From Bolinopsis microptera (lineage: Eukaryota > Ctenophora > Tentaculata > Lobata > Bolinopsidae), in the NCBI RefSeq assembly GCF_026151205.1, contig NC_087073.1:14837837-14901836 (forward strand): a DNA stretch of 64,000 bases, given 5' to 3'. Shown piece after piece: positions 35,101 to 46,800 of the stretch. Each line of letters opens with the position of its first letter. The stretch's first letter is position 1. The notes under the pieces were generated by a model, which was not told where the DNA came from, made no database searches, and was given only the letters and a program-made list of their open reading frames with translations. Both the position numbers and the translations under genes were made by a program.

Positions 35101-38100
35101 CTTCTTCAGCGGCATGATCAGTGTGTGATGGTAAGTGACTTTGAGACTTTGGTGATTTATTATATAGAGGTTTCCGTTTACGGAGGAAACCGTAAGTTAA
35201 CCGTGACCCGGGGCCACAATATAATAAGTTTTATTCATTACTATATACTACCTCACTTGAATAATAACCAAATTAAAGAGAGAAGAAGGTCTCACCTCGT
35301 ACTCCCGAGGATCACCTAGAATATCCACAACATCAGTTATATCCGTAGCATCACTCTTTGTTATATCCGTAGCTTCGCTCCTGAAGTCGCTGCTGATGTG
35401 ATCATCACTAGCTTGGTCACTTGTCACGTGGTTCCTAGGAGATAACAGACGATCGTTGGGATCGGGGCTGAGTTTGCTGATTTCACTGTCTATCGTGTAG
35501 TCTAAGTAATCTCCGTCAGGGTCTATGCTGATATCCGATAGGTTAGACTGAAATTGTAAGGGGGTCAGTTTCTAATGTTTATTTTAAGAAGATAGCATTA
35601 TCGATGATAAAGCGCTGAGGCGACTTATCGGTTCACATGGTAAACACTAGACATGAATCTAAAACTAACCCAATCAATAATCACCCATGATCCCAATTTT
35701 AACCCAAACCAAGACTGTAACTCTGTAACCCCAACTGTAACCGAGCGTGACAATAACTTTACTTACACAGAAGGAACCAAGGTATGAAATAGCCAGAAGG
35801 TGTGATATTTGTCAACAAACATACTCTACATGTACCTACAATGGCTACTTAGCCTTGGCCGGTGGCCCATGCTCAATTATTTAGAAAGCACAGATTTAAC
35901 AGCGAACCAGACTAATGAAATCGGCTCTAGTTCCTCTCAGGACTGGTCATACAACTATTGGGGGTAATTGAATAGCAGTATGGGAACAGTATAGTATTAT
36001 TAAATTATTGGAGCATATAACGATTATTTTGAAGTAATGTGAGCGTCTTTTTATACCACTCCGATTCGATTAAAAGACTCGGTAACATTTACAACTGAAA
36101 GTGCAGGGAAACCACGTCTCTAGGTCCTACTCTCGAAGGTGTACAATATATTTAAATGATGCAATATTCAATTATATTCCAATTTTTGACAGTAACTGAC
36201 CTAATTATGTCACATTAATGAATATCACAACAGAATCCATTTCCGGTTGATACAAACCACTTGGTAGCTGCTAATTAAAATTTCAACAAATGACAGCACA
36301 GGAGTTATTTCTGTGGTTGAGATCGTAGTATATAGTTGACTTTTAGAGCATTATACTTGCTAAATATGGACATTAACTCTCCTTCATGACACGTGTGCTG
36401 TAGTGTTTATAACATGTTTATAACAGCATGTGCTTTATGTTTAGGTTGAACAATGGTATTTCCTCCTAGATACTATAATTTGTTAAGGGTTGGTACTTAT
36501 AGCTTTAAATATTATGCACGAACATCCTTCCACTTCTTTCTACACTTTGTAGTGCAGGTCACACACATTCGCTTTTCTGTTGAATTTATCTCACAATGTT
36601 AACTACTTTTACAAATGTTGATTTAGCGATACAAGTTAGAACCATACATTATTCTTTAAAGTTGATTTTTAGTGACCCTACTTTGCGATAGTAAACACAT
36701 TTTCTAATAATAATCCTTCCAGTTTTGTTTCGGTAATTACACTTGAGGTATTATGACCATTTTGTCCGACAACCACACCGATTACGGAATACAGAGCAAA
36801 GGAGAAAAATATTTCTGGATTTCTTATCTCCTGATAGTGCTTATATCCTCATTGATTGGAGACTCAATCATTCTAGTAGCTTCAATCCGACACAACGCAC
36901 TAAAACTCAACAAGATTATAGTAGTTGTGATGCAACACATAGCTGTCTGTGATCTCCTGGCAACTATCTCCTTTGTCTTACCCACCATGATATCACTTAT
37001 TTCTGAACGGTGGATTCTGGGGGAAACATTGGCGTACATAATGTTATATTTAGATGTTACCACGTTCCAAGCAGCTAACGTTCTGATTTGTGTGTTATCA
37101 ACGGGAAAGTTTCTGCTACTGAGGTATCCTCTACAAACCAGATGTTGGACTGTAAAGGGGGCCCACATAGTCTGTGGAGGGGTGTGGGTGTTGGTTAATG
37201 TGTTTCCAGTGTTACGGTTCATATTTGATACAGATGGACTTGTGTTCAGTCACACGACTTATAACATAAACTACGGTCTTTCTTCCAGATCTACTTCTAC
37301 AGTGAAAGTGATAACAATAGTTGCTACTGTCCTAACACTGGACATCCCAACTGTAACTGTGATGGTGGCTCTGTTTTGTACCTTGATCTACCTGATCAAA
37401 TCAAGGAAGATTGCTTATCGTAGTAGAGGACGGAGAAGATGGCAAGGGTTTGTGATGGTGGTTGCCACGGTTACAGTGTATTGCATTTCTGTCATTCCAA
37501 GCAGTATTGTACCTTATGTGGCCATGTCAGATTCAGATAAAAATCATTTTGTGAGAATTGCCGAGTTTCTGATAGCATTGAATATCATGTCTAACTTTTA
37601 TATTTACAGCCTTACCATCCCAAGCTTCCGGAAATTCATACGATTAAAATCTTCTGAAATTTCAGGAAGTGTAACCCAGTTTTTCAATAAAACTCAGGAG
37701 GGAAACTACGAAGTTGCAAATAGTAACATGGATAGTGTTTTTACTTCTGTTGCTGTAGATAACTTGAGGGATGAACCTTCGCAACAGTTCTTTATCCATG
37801 AGACAAATGTTTGAAATGTGATAGGTTATGAAGGACATTGTATGATGATTGATGATATCCATATATTTGGGGTTGAAGAAGACGATCAATCAGACTGTGT
37901 TTACTATTTAAAGTTAACTTGGTTAATTGATAAATTGATTTCAAGCATTTTCAAACAGTATAAATGTCGTAAAAACAAAGCGTTTTTCATGTTTTGGTCA
38001 CTGAGCGATGTAAAGATATAAATGGGAGTATTATTATTCTTCTGGATCAGCATTTTTTTTCTTAGAAATAGTTATCAGATTAATAATCCCAACATTATGA

Positions 38101-41100
38101 ATAGACCACTTACACGACTCTTATCGTTAGTTGTTAAAGTGTAACGGTTCATGTAGTACATATTATAGCGGTAATATTCAAATGGTGGCTCACTGCCGCT
38201 GTGTCCTTAGTTACATAATTCTAGCTATTAAATTAGTTTTACTGTCAGCTGTTGACGTAGTATAATATCATGAGAGATTTACAGTAAGCTCTAAGTCAAT
38301 ATCTAATTTCTATTGAAGGGAATTTACATACATATTATATCTGGATATAAATATGGTCCAACTGCCTCCAAATTGATTTAATATTGTGACCGTTACAGTT
38401 CAAATTTCGATTGATCATCGGTGAGCACTTTAAACTGATAATTAAATAACAGGGAGTTTCCCTCTTGAAATCAGGAATGAGTTCCCGCGTGACCATTACC
38501 AATGCATCTAATTGGTTGACCTATGAAGAAGACATACGCGGTATCAACTTACACATTTATCTTGACTGTCGTCCAAGTTGTCCTCAGGGAGTCCAATAGC
38601 TGAGAGTCTGTCGAAGTCCTCGTCAGAGAGAAGTCGGAGAGGGAGTGAGCGAGGTAGGGAGGAATGGGACGGGTCCGAGAGAGATGACACGTGATCTTTT
38701 GTGAGAGGGAGGGTCTGAGGACGAGGCGAGGGGTCTGGAGTGGTCTGTGAGTGAGGCGTTTGTGAGTGATTGGCTTGTGAGCGAGGTGAAAGAGGCGTGT
38801 GAGGTTGATAGCGAGATTGGGAAGTAGTGCGAGGCGGAGGTACTGGCTGGTAAGTTAAACTAGAGGGTAATCTGGGGGTTGAGACGAGAGGAGTGTTGTG
38901 TTGGGAGGAGGATATATGTGGTACTGAAGGTGCTGAGGGGGGTGTAGTGGTGTTGGTGGGGGTTGTGGGTGTGCTAGGGATAGGTCTGTAGGGTCTACTG
39001 TCGTTGGTTCTCAACAGGACCAGATTCATGGTGTCTGGAGAGTTTCTGATCAAGGTCTCAACTTCTGAACACGTACTTCGACTCATGTCTTGAGAATTTA
39101 TCTGAAACAATTTTAATATAATCACTATTATTTTCTAGTTTAGATCAATCCAAAAGAAAGAGATCACAGCAAATAGTATGGGTGCAGCTGGTTGATACTC
39201 GATACACATTACACCATGACGTGTACAAGATACAACATGACATGATCTCATTTGCAGCAGATGCATGTCGAGCTCAAGTTTAGACTCGAAATTGATTAGA
39301 TTAAAGTCTGAGAGCCAGGTCTCAGAAGAGGTCCTGGTGTTATCATCAGAAAGTGCTCACTATTCAACAATAATACAGCAATCTTAACACCGTGTACTGT
39401 GTACAACTAGGGAGGCGGTTCAAACACTGTGTCCTGACCATTAGTTACTGAACAGTTCAAAGGTAATTCAAATCAACTAAATAAAAACAGTTTTATTCGT
39501 ACCTCTAGTATTTTATCGCTGATGAGTATCTTGCCGCACTTGTGAGCGGGTGCCCCGTGAGTTAGGGAGGCAATGGACACTCCCGCGTCCTCCTCCTCAT
39601 TTGTTACTTCCTCCCCCTGGTAACGAAAACAATGTTTACCCAACATAGTAAACATTGTGTGTAAATTATGGAACACGCGGTCATACAACACTGGTTTTAT
39701 CGTTAAAAGTAAGGCTGGTAACTAAAAAACACAAAGATATCACGTGACTTACCTCAACCCTGCCTAAGAGTTTAAATCCGAAGGTTCTGTTCTCCCTGGT
39801 CAATCTAACACAGATCTTCTCGCCTACATCCAGCACTCCCCCAATCCCCAGCTCGTTTCTCAGTCTCTTTATCTGGTTCCGCAACACTTGCTCCTTGCTC
39901 TGGTGGCTCTCTCTAAGCAGCTTGATTTCCCCCTCAAGGTCATCTATCTTACCGTACGTGTCATTCAGCTCCTGAAAGATGATGATGTAATCATATTACT
40001 TTTTATAATATAATCAGTTATCGAATTACAATAATCAAGATTTGTAATCACTCATATTTTCATTAATTATGTACAGTGAAACGCCTAATTTCAGACCAGT
40101 TCATCATGATCAAATTACAAACGGAACAAAAATGTCCCGTCACAGACTCATAATATTTCCCTGAAATAGAAAAAAAGCCGAACTTACCAACCGAACCATT
40201 TAATTTCTAGTAATTTTCAATTTTTGAGAAATAAACTGGCCCGGACTTTAACATTATTATGAAAATGATACATGGGATAACAGTAGTCGTCTGAACGATT
40301 GTGGTTACTGGTTACTGTCAGCTATAAGAGTGATCAACAAGGATGATGTAAAGTTTCTTTTATTTCATCCTTCCCATAAAACTCTCAAGGGACCTGAATC
40401 TATAAAAATACATCTTATTTACTTGTCAAAACATATATATTCTGAACACGAATTAATTCTAAAACTCTGTCAAGCTGTAACCTTGCTTGTCATTTTTATA
40501 AAGCATATTATCTCAAAGCTATACACGAGAGCTATTACATTTAAATGTTGATGATGCAAATTACCACCTTCGACATCAAGACAACTATTGACAAATTGTA
40601 CGTAAATGCAAATAGAAATTATTTTCGACGATACATTGTTGAATGTTGATAGAATAATCCCAAATAATATTTGGATTTATAGTACAAGAATGCCGATAAA
40701 CTTATAATATCATCAACTTTTCGCAGCTTAATTTATAAATTAATAAAATGGAACTGGAATTTATCGCATCACGTGCTCAGTTATTTGCTTTTATATACGT
40801 CAGATCTCCGGGACCTGTTATTAAACGATAGAAGAAGAACGAGTCACAAACCTGTCTCATCCGTTCGAAGCAGTCGTGAGTGTTAATGAGAGTGTTGAGC
40901 ACCTTCAACCGGCACTGCTTCTTGCAAGTTATCATGCTGCTGTTAGAACAAGTACTGCTTGTGTCAGAGTCCGCTTTCTGCGGAGGGAGCAGTTAGAAAC
41001 TGGCGTATAACCGATGAAATGACACAATAGCAGTTCAACTAAAGTATAATTTCTAAAACAATTAACAGACAAACCTTGAGGATAGAGACAGGAGCACGTT

Positions 41101-41176
41101 TAGACTTGGGCTGGGCAAAACTAATGACATTGTTAGGGGACCCGTTGGAAGCTGCCCAACTTGCCGTTGGAGCCAT
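29108..41176 (-). CDS. Tri-PDZ scaffold protein with N-terminal coiled coil (ten exons)
   Basis: Transcript-order exons: 41075-41176, 40852-40977, 39753-39971, 39503-39616, 38553-39101, 35296-35547, 32904-33056, 32377-32484, 31696-31848 and 29108-30103. Every exon length is a multiple of three and all joins are phase 0, giving about 923 residues from ATG 41176. Order: Ser-rich N-terminus; coiled coil (about 77-130, DDLEGEIKLLRES); PDZ1 (about 133-215, AHKCGKILISDKILE then INSQDM); a Pro/Ser/Thr-rich linker (PRPQTLPL and similar); an acidic region; PDZ2 (starting EIILTKREGMLGIDL); PDZ3 (starting EVRIKRKVGQSLGMM); and a Pro/Ser-rich tail of about 300 residues ending EDEHYV. PDZ domains bind C-terminal peptides and organise membrane-associated complexes, so a cortical or junctional scaffold is likely. 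I could not assign it to a named family. Two other genes lie inside its introns (30667-31194 and 36753-37814). Confidence 0.85.
30667..31194 (-). CDS. Unknown 175-residue protein nested in the last intron of the tri-PDZ gene
   Basis: A single uninterrupted frame from ATG 31194 to TGA 30669-30667. The protein has an N-terminal Ser/Glu-rich part (NSREERNSSFALPGFIG), a basic segment (LLPNGRRKKSFRTK) and a C-terminal part with FVRDTMERLRPTEANWADF and NTQFIPLMNMNPMTRL. No signal peptide or membrane segment is evident. A second copy at 22787-23330 keeps most residues despite base changes but is frameshifted; the two frames agree over nearly the whole length, which argues that the reading frame was real before duplication. 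It lies on the same strand as its host gene, between exons 9 and 10. I do not recognise the family. A cassette exon is unlikely because the frame has its own start and stop. Confidence 0.6.
   Translation of the reverse strand: MVFSTLFNKRSSYEITEVESINIEPDFSVPAISPGSNSREERNSSFALPGFIGEDTEVLGCADWTESFTSCEETKAMPSFNLLPNGRRKKSFRTKIRNSFNRKMNFRRAAYAVDSRTTSVGDSLTASSKMVKTFVRDTMERLRPTEANWADFDELFSGTNTQFIPLMNMNPMTRL
31491..31695. other. Intronic stretch with an ACGT-rich alternating tract
   Basis: CGCGTACGTACGTACGTGA lies near 31530 within the last intron of the tri-PDZ gene. No exon or RNA gene supported. Confidence 0.4.
33057..35295. other. Long intron of the tri-PDZ gene, no nested gene supported
   Basis: About 2.2 kb between exons 6 and 7. 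Several short open frames occur around 33774-34890, but none has a family signal, splice support or codon bias that I would trust. Confidence 0.45.
36753..37814 (+). CDS. Divergent rhodopsin-family GPCR, intronless, antisense within an intron
   Basis: One frame of 353 residues from ATG 36753 with seven hydrophobic segments: TM1 around WISYLLIVLISSLIGDSIIL, TM2 with AVCDLLATISFVLP, TM3 ending STGKFLLLRYPL, TM4 near VCGGVWVLVNVFPVL, TM5 near VTVMVALFCTLIYLI, TM6 with VYCISVIPSSIV, and TM7 ending SNFYIYSLTIPSFRKF. The N-terminus carries an N-glycosylation site (Asn7, NHT). Class A landmarks are altered: GN in TM1 is GD, DRY is GKF, CWxP lacks its tryptophan, NPxxY is NFYIY, and no cysteine is seen at the usual start of TM3. 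The TM2 aspartate is kept. It is probably an orphan, lineage-specific receptor; ligand unknown. It lies in the intron between exons 5 and 6 of the minus-strand tri-PDZ gene, in the opposite orientation. Confidence 0.85.
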   Translation: MTILSDNHTDYGIQSKGEKYFWISYLLIVLISSLIGDSIILVASIRHNALKLNKIIVVVMQHIAVCDLLATISFVLPTMISLISERWILGETLAYIMLYLDVTTFQAANVLICVLSTGKFLLLRYPLQTRCWTVKGAHIVCGGVWVLVNVFPVLRFIFDTDGLVFSHTTYNINYGLSSRSTSTVKVITIVATVLTLDIPTVTVMVALFCTLIYLIKSRKIAYRSRGRRRWQGFVMVVATVTVYCISVIPSSIVPYVAMSDSDKNHFVRIAEFLIALNIMSNFYIYSLTIPSFRKFIRLKSSEISGSVTQFFNKTQEGNYEVANSNMDSVFTSVAVDNLRDEPSQQFFIHETNV

Positions 41177-41665
41177 CTTGTTCTGCACTCTACATGACGT
41201 CGTCAACATCAAGAGGCCATACCACCTATCAATGAGAACATGTTATGTTAGAACTACATACCTTTGAGTATGAAACCAATTTTAGATTTTACTCTGCAAT
41301 GAATTTTAAAGTGAATAATTTTTGATCACCAGTTACTTAGAGAGCTGTGCCACCATTAATAACATGGGTCAAACGAGTCAAATATTGAACTATCACAATA
41401 TACTGAAATTCCTAATTTTATCCATAACAAGGGATGTAACATTACAACTAAAAGAAGAAAGAAAATGTATATTTCCCCCGCAATAAAATATGGAAATAAC
41501 AAATTATATAATTTATCTTTCAACCACATTTTGATAGATTGGCCACATGAAAACTAATACCAGTTCTATGAAAAATTTCGTAAAATTTGTAATATCAAAT
41601 TCAATTCAAAACGAAAACTTAAGTCACAAAGATCTTTAAAAACAATCTAAACAAGCAATCGAACA
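41177..41665. promoter_or_regulatory. Compact spacer between ASCC2 and the tri-PDZ gene
   Basis: Only 489 bases separate the ASCC2 stop codon (41666) from the scaffold gene's start codon (41176), both on the minus strand. This stretch must therefore contain the ASCC2 3' end and the promoter and leader of the scaffold gene. I see no distinct box in it. Confidence 0.4.
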
Positions 41666-43861
41666 TTACATGTGCAGCATTCCACCCATTCTCTTTTTAT
41701 CTGCACCTCGTTTACGGTTATGATTTCCCCGAACACCCTTGTTCTCATTATCTCGCTTCCTTTGTTGTAAGACTTTCCCATCAGCTTTTTGTCCTTTCTT
41801 ATCCTCGGCTCGAGCAGGTCCCTGACCTTGATTATTCTTTCCTCTGCCTCTTGATCTATTCGAACCAGGATTGTTTCCTCGAGGAGCATATCTGCCTCGC
41901 TGATTTTGATGAGCAGCAGCAGTGCCATTTTGCTCTTCATTATCATCTCCGTCTTCGTTATCATCTTCTTCCTCGACAGGTAATGGTGCATTGAGTGGTT
42001 TAATCTTAAACTCAGATGGTTCATCAGCCATGCTGCCGTCTGCTGCAGCTACTAATCCGTCGTAAGTATCATCGTATTCATCTTCATATTCATCATACTC
42101 CAAGTTGAACTTTGGATTAGAGTTAAGAAACCTTTTTGTGGTTGATGCCTCACTGTCAATAATCTCACGAGATTTCTTGCCGATATGAATTTGGTCAAAG
42201 TTAAGTTCATGACTCGGATTATTAAAGACATCAAACTCGTCACCATCAAAGACATTTTGTCTGGAGGATAGAAGCGATGAAACTTTGGATGCATAGGATC
42301 CATTGCTTGCAGGTTCTGAACTCTTGGAGGAAGACTGATCATTATTCAATGATTTCAAAGGAGGAAAGCTAGAACTTGATTCTTTTGATGAACCGGGCTG
42401 TTCTTGTTCTGCAGTCTGTGATTTGAGAGAATTAAGATGAGGCGGTAAATTGTCCTCCAGCAGTGCTGTGATAACTTCTTCACTAGAGTATGAGTAAGCA
42501 GCTAAGCATTCTTTCAGGAAACTATCATCAAATTGAGGAAATATGTTTTTAATGTTTGTAAGAAGAAACTTGATATTTTGCGGCTCTCCAGAATTCGGAT
42601 TTCCAGAGTCTTTAGTTTTCTTACTTAAGATTTCTGGGGAATTTTGAGATCCCTCATAATGTACATTGTCCAAATCTCTAGTGTCCCGTTCAGGACTCTT
42701 CTCCACCTCAATGGCGTTAAGAATGTAATCAAAATGATCTTGTCCCACTTCAGCTTTTGAACTTTTTATCAAAGCAAATGTCTTAGCCAAGTTGCACTCA
42801 TGATAATATTTTGTCATTAAGTGAACATCCCCAAGAATTAGTGAAAACGCTGCGATAAACTGCTCAGCACAGCGAGTGTGTTCATCAGTTGGTAAAGTAT
42901 CATCAAGTAACTGGTCCATAAAACAAGACTGCCATATTACACTGTGAATGAGTCTCACTGTGGCTAGTTGGCCACGATTTATAATTGACTTTAGAGACTG
43001 TAGATCCTGGGCAGGAGTTGACATCTTCTTCAGCTTTGCTTTGATGTCATGAAAAAGATGGGAATAGATGGTGGCAATTGATGTGATAATTTGAGAGGCA
43101 TTAAAATAGTTCATAGTAGGAGGATAAGTCGAAAACAAGCATATTAGTGACATACAGGTGTCATAATAATAACAGAGCAAGTCATACAGACCAATAGTCG
43201 TCAGAGCTTCATCATATTTTGTTATTACATTTGTCAATACACTTTCGTTCAATTGCTGGGCAACCATTTTCAGATCATCAACATAGCTTTCTTGCTTTGT
43301 AAAGATGTTAGTCAGCATCTTATTGACAAGAATTCCATTACCACCGTGTGGATGACCATATAAACTGCAGATATCGATAATCTTAGGTATGTCAAACATA
43401 TAATTCTCATATATTGTGTAACCAAATGCATCAGGACTCAGGAATTTTTCTTTGGATTCCTTATCTGTTGACATTCGTAATAAGGTGAGAAAGATAAGTT
43501 TGTTCAATTTATTATGAATGGGAATAAAGTTGTCTGGTATTCCCCAAATATCCCATGATCTTGGAGCTTTCTGCAAATACGTAGACAACATAGAATGAAG
43601 AGTTGGATCATGGATTAGTTGCACCCAAAACTTACTGTGAGGAAAGGAAAGTAGAGTTTCTAAATCATAACAAAGTATCTTTATCTCCTGGTGCCACTCT
43701 CTTTGGATTGGACTATCTGCTTTCTCGTGTATAGGGAATGCATTATACTGCATGAAGTTCATTTCAAGCATAAAACATCTGTCAAGAACTGAGACAATTT
43801 CTGTACGTCCATTCTCTTGCGTTATGGAAGTCTCCTGTAGGTCAAGAGGTTGACAAGCCAT
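41666..43861 (-). CDS. ASCC2: Activating signal cointegrator 1 complex subunit 2, intronless
   Basis: A single frame of 731 residues from ATG 43861, close to the 757 of human ASCC2. Recognition rests on the N-terminal half (SFPHSKFWVQLIHD, FLTLLRMSTDKESKEKFLSP, FDIPKIIDICSLYG and TNIFTKQESY), the CUE domain at about 428-475 (NIKNIFPQFDDSFLKECL, ending ALLEDNLPP), the downstream motif RQNVFDGDEFDVFNNPSHEL, the strongly conserved EDEYDDTYDG, an acidic stretch, and a basic Arg/Gly-rich C-terminus with NHNRKRGADKKRMGGM. In animals ASCC2 binds K63-linked ubiquitin through CUE and works with the helicase ASCC3 in alkylation-damage repair and in disassembly of collided ribosomes. The absence of introns in a gene of this length is unusual here and could mark a retrogene, although the frame is intact. 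Confidence 0.95.
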   Translation of the reverse strand: MACQPLDLQETSITQENGRTEIVSVLDRCFMLEMNFMQYNAFPIHEKADSPIQREWHQEIKILCYDLETLLSFPHSKFWVQLIHDPTLHSMLSTYLQKAPRSWDIWGIPDNFIPIHNKLNKLIFLTLLRMSTDKESKEKFLSPDAFGYTIYENYMFDIPKIIDICSLYGHPHGGNGILVNKMLTNIFTKQESYVDDLKMVAQQLNESVLTNVITKYDEALTTIGLYDLLCYYYDTCMSLICLFSTYPPTMNYFNASQIITSIATIYSHLFHDIKAKLKKMSTPAQDLQSLKSIINRGQLATVRLIHSVIWQSCFMDQLLDDTLPTDEHTRCAEQFIAAFSLILGDVHLMTKYYHECNLAKTFALIKSSKAEVGQDHFDYILNAIEVEKSPERDTRDLDNVHYEGSQNSPEILSKKTKDSGNPNSGEPQNIKFLLTNIKNIFPQFDDSFLKECLAAYSYSSEEVITALLEDNLPPHLNSLKSQTAEQEQPGSSKESSSSFPPLKSLNNDQSSSKSSEPASNGSYASKVSSLLSSRQNVFDGDEFDVFNNPSHELNFDQIHIGKKSREIIDSEASTTKRFLNSNPKFNLEYDEYEDEYDDTYDGLVAAADGSMADEPSEFKIKPLNAPLPVEEEDDNEDGDDNEEQNGTAAAHQNQRGRYAPRGNNPGSNRSRGRGKNNQGQGPARAEDKKGQKADGKVLQQRKRDNENKGVRGNHNRKRGADKKRMGGMLHM

Positions 43862-46800
43862 CCTAAAGGAAAAGGGTTGAATTTACGTCTATGATTGATA
43901 CATTTATCAGTTTTTCCCTGATGAGATCAATTAAGGAAATAACTTAAAATATCATGTAGTTCCATATGATTTATTCATTCAATAAAATTGTGGCTAGCAT
44001 GTGACTTTTATTGTGATCATTACAGAGACTGGTTTCATTTAAGTAATATTTCAGTGGAGCATTCTAAATCAACAAACGTTTGGATTCCTAATAATAAAAA
44101 AAAAGGGGGAACCCCAACCATGTAGCTGAGACACCTCGCAGCAAGTAGACCAAAGTGGCTATTGCTTGTGAAAGGTGTAGAAACTACCCGCCGAAGCGGT
44201 GGGTTGGGAGTCCACCCTGGGATAATTTCGTCTGTAAAATTGTACACAATATAAAAGCTACAATAAATTATGTATAAAATGTACATAAACAAACTTAAGA
44301 GAGTGCAGGTTCTATCCTTATATCCTTACACTTTGCTTCTTGAAGGAAGAAAGCTGCAGTGTCTCTTATGGTATTGTGGCGCATGGAAACTTATCCACCT
44401 AATTTACAATCAAGGGTGTGGTAGACACTGTTCATATTTCCGCAGGCACATTTAAAGGGCACTCCTTGGATCTTCCAACCAACGCGTAGGCATGATTCGG
44501 TTTCCTAATTAAATTGAGGAGCAGCCTTCCTAAGGACAACGAAATGTGTCTTATTAAAGTAAAAAGTATTCCACATGAGGACTTAAAATTGACCAAATTT
44601 TCTTTTATACACATATAACACCAAACTGAAAGTGATTTCAATCGATTTATCTGTGGAGTGCAACATAATTGAAGCGATTAAATACAACATTTATAAACCG
44701 CCTTATAGCTAAATCATATAACTCGATATAATTTAATCCTGGAGATAAACTCCAGTGCTTTCTAAAGCGGCTCTTACATTAACTGAGCTTAGTTTAATTG
44801 AAAATTAGACATGACACGTTCATTTTACCTATGTAAATGCAAAATCAATGAAATGCTAGAGAAAAGAAGTATGTTTGCCGATTTGATACTATTCGAAGAC
44901 TCACAAGAGTTCATATCATAAGCAACAGGTAAGGCTTGCACTAGGTAGCCAGAGTTGCTGCTAATTGTTTGCACTATGGCACTATATTTTATTGTCTGTC
45001 CACTTAGACAAACATGTGCCGTCGAAGCTAAACCGATTTCTTGTTTCTAAACACATATTGCATCTATTATAGAAAACATCAACAATTCAGTAGCTAAGTA
45101 AAAGTTAAATATAAAGTCATTTATTTTTCTCACAAAGACACGACCGATAATATCAGAAATACGACAGTCATTAAATATGCAAAAAAATATAATGTCATTA
45201 ACGCTTGTCAAATTTAAGAGGACTAACAAATAAATAAATTCAGAGAAAATATTGGATAGCGCTCGATTTTAATAGCGATTTTCTGCACACTAAAATTTTT
45301 CTCGAAAAGAAAGCGGCGCGCGCTACCTCGTAGAAATTTCGACCATATAATATACTACTTTTGAACTCCCTGCCTCAGTGATTAAATTAAGTTATATTTG
45401 AACCGCCCCAAATTAATATTAGGCGCAAGTTATATTTCCATCAAAAGCACACTCCCCAAATTAAATAGCGCGCACTGCTGAAACTTTTTAAAAACTTCAT
45501 TATTCATGAATCGGGATAAAATCTATTTTGCGATGTAATTAGAATTAATATATGCACTCATCAAAATCACTTGGAATACTTTGAAAGAGAATATAATAAT
45601 AAGCTCAAAAACGCTACTGACGTATTTCCCCGTAAAAAACACAATAGCGCGGTGGAAGTAGCTTTTGTCTAGGTGCCTCAAAAGTGATTTATTAAATGAT
45701 TCCACGTTCAATTTTGGTCGCAGAACGACAAATTAGTGCAATATCAAGCAAGCTATAAACAATTTCTTACGTATCAAATTATTGAATGTGCTTTCGGTAG
45801 AAATATAACCTGGGCTTTAATATTAAGTGATGACTAATGGACCTGGTGTAATATTCGATGTAAATCGAGGGCTATTATTTGAAACTTTTCTAAAAATATG
45901 AATTGAGGTATATATTTGTAAGACTGTGATAATTATTTGTCATACGTTGTATGACCCGCCGCGCACGAAGTGCGCGGCTCCCCCTGTAGCGTCGAAACGA
46001 CCGTGGGGGTCGCAACGTGATACAAATAATTATTACTGCACAAGGTGACCCACAAGTCAGAGTCCAAACGTTTATGGTTGTTACTTTTCAAATGGCACAC
46101 TGTTACATCTCATTCGATGCAGAATTTGTTGCAAAAATTATAGTAAAACAAAGTATTTTAGTAAAACAAAGTATTTTATTTATTAGGAAAACAAATTTTA
46201 GGAAAACAAATTTAAATTTTGGTATTTATTAATAACAATCAAAACATATCATATCATAAAAATAAAGCCGCGCGTTGGTTGACTGCCTCAGTAAGGTGAA
46301 TAATTTAAGCTTGAAGGTGCCCTGCGCATTTACAGAACCTTATTAGCAGTGCAATCAATTCATATGATATAATTATAAGAATATAATAGTATGTCACACT
46401 TATTTAACTGTTACGTTCGAGTAGTCGTGCCATGGCTAAATTTAACTAAGACCAGTGGTGTCGATTAACATTTTAAAAGGTGATTCTAAGTGACACAAAT
46501 GGAAAATTTTAAGAAAAGACGGATCAAAACACAGATCCAAGGACAAGGAGACCCCACTGCAGGACCATACATGCTATTGGCTTGTGCATGGCCCAAAAGG
46601 TTCCAGTTGTCCAGGAAACTGTACGTAGCTGGTCAACTAGTTTTGAATTCAGACTAGGCTTGATGAGTTCTGGGGTTTCTAGAGTAAGATTTGATGGTGC
46701 CAGGTTTGTTCAGGCGGACATGGAAATTATGCGAGGAATATATAGGTATATAAAAATCATATCAATATAAAAATAGATCCAAAAATAGATCCAAAGATTC

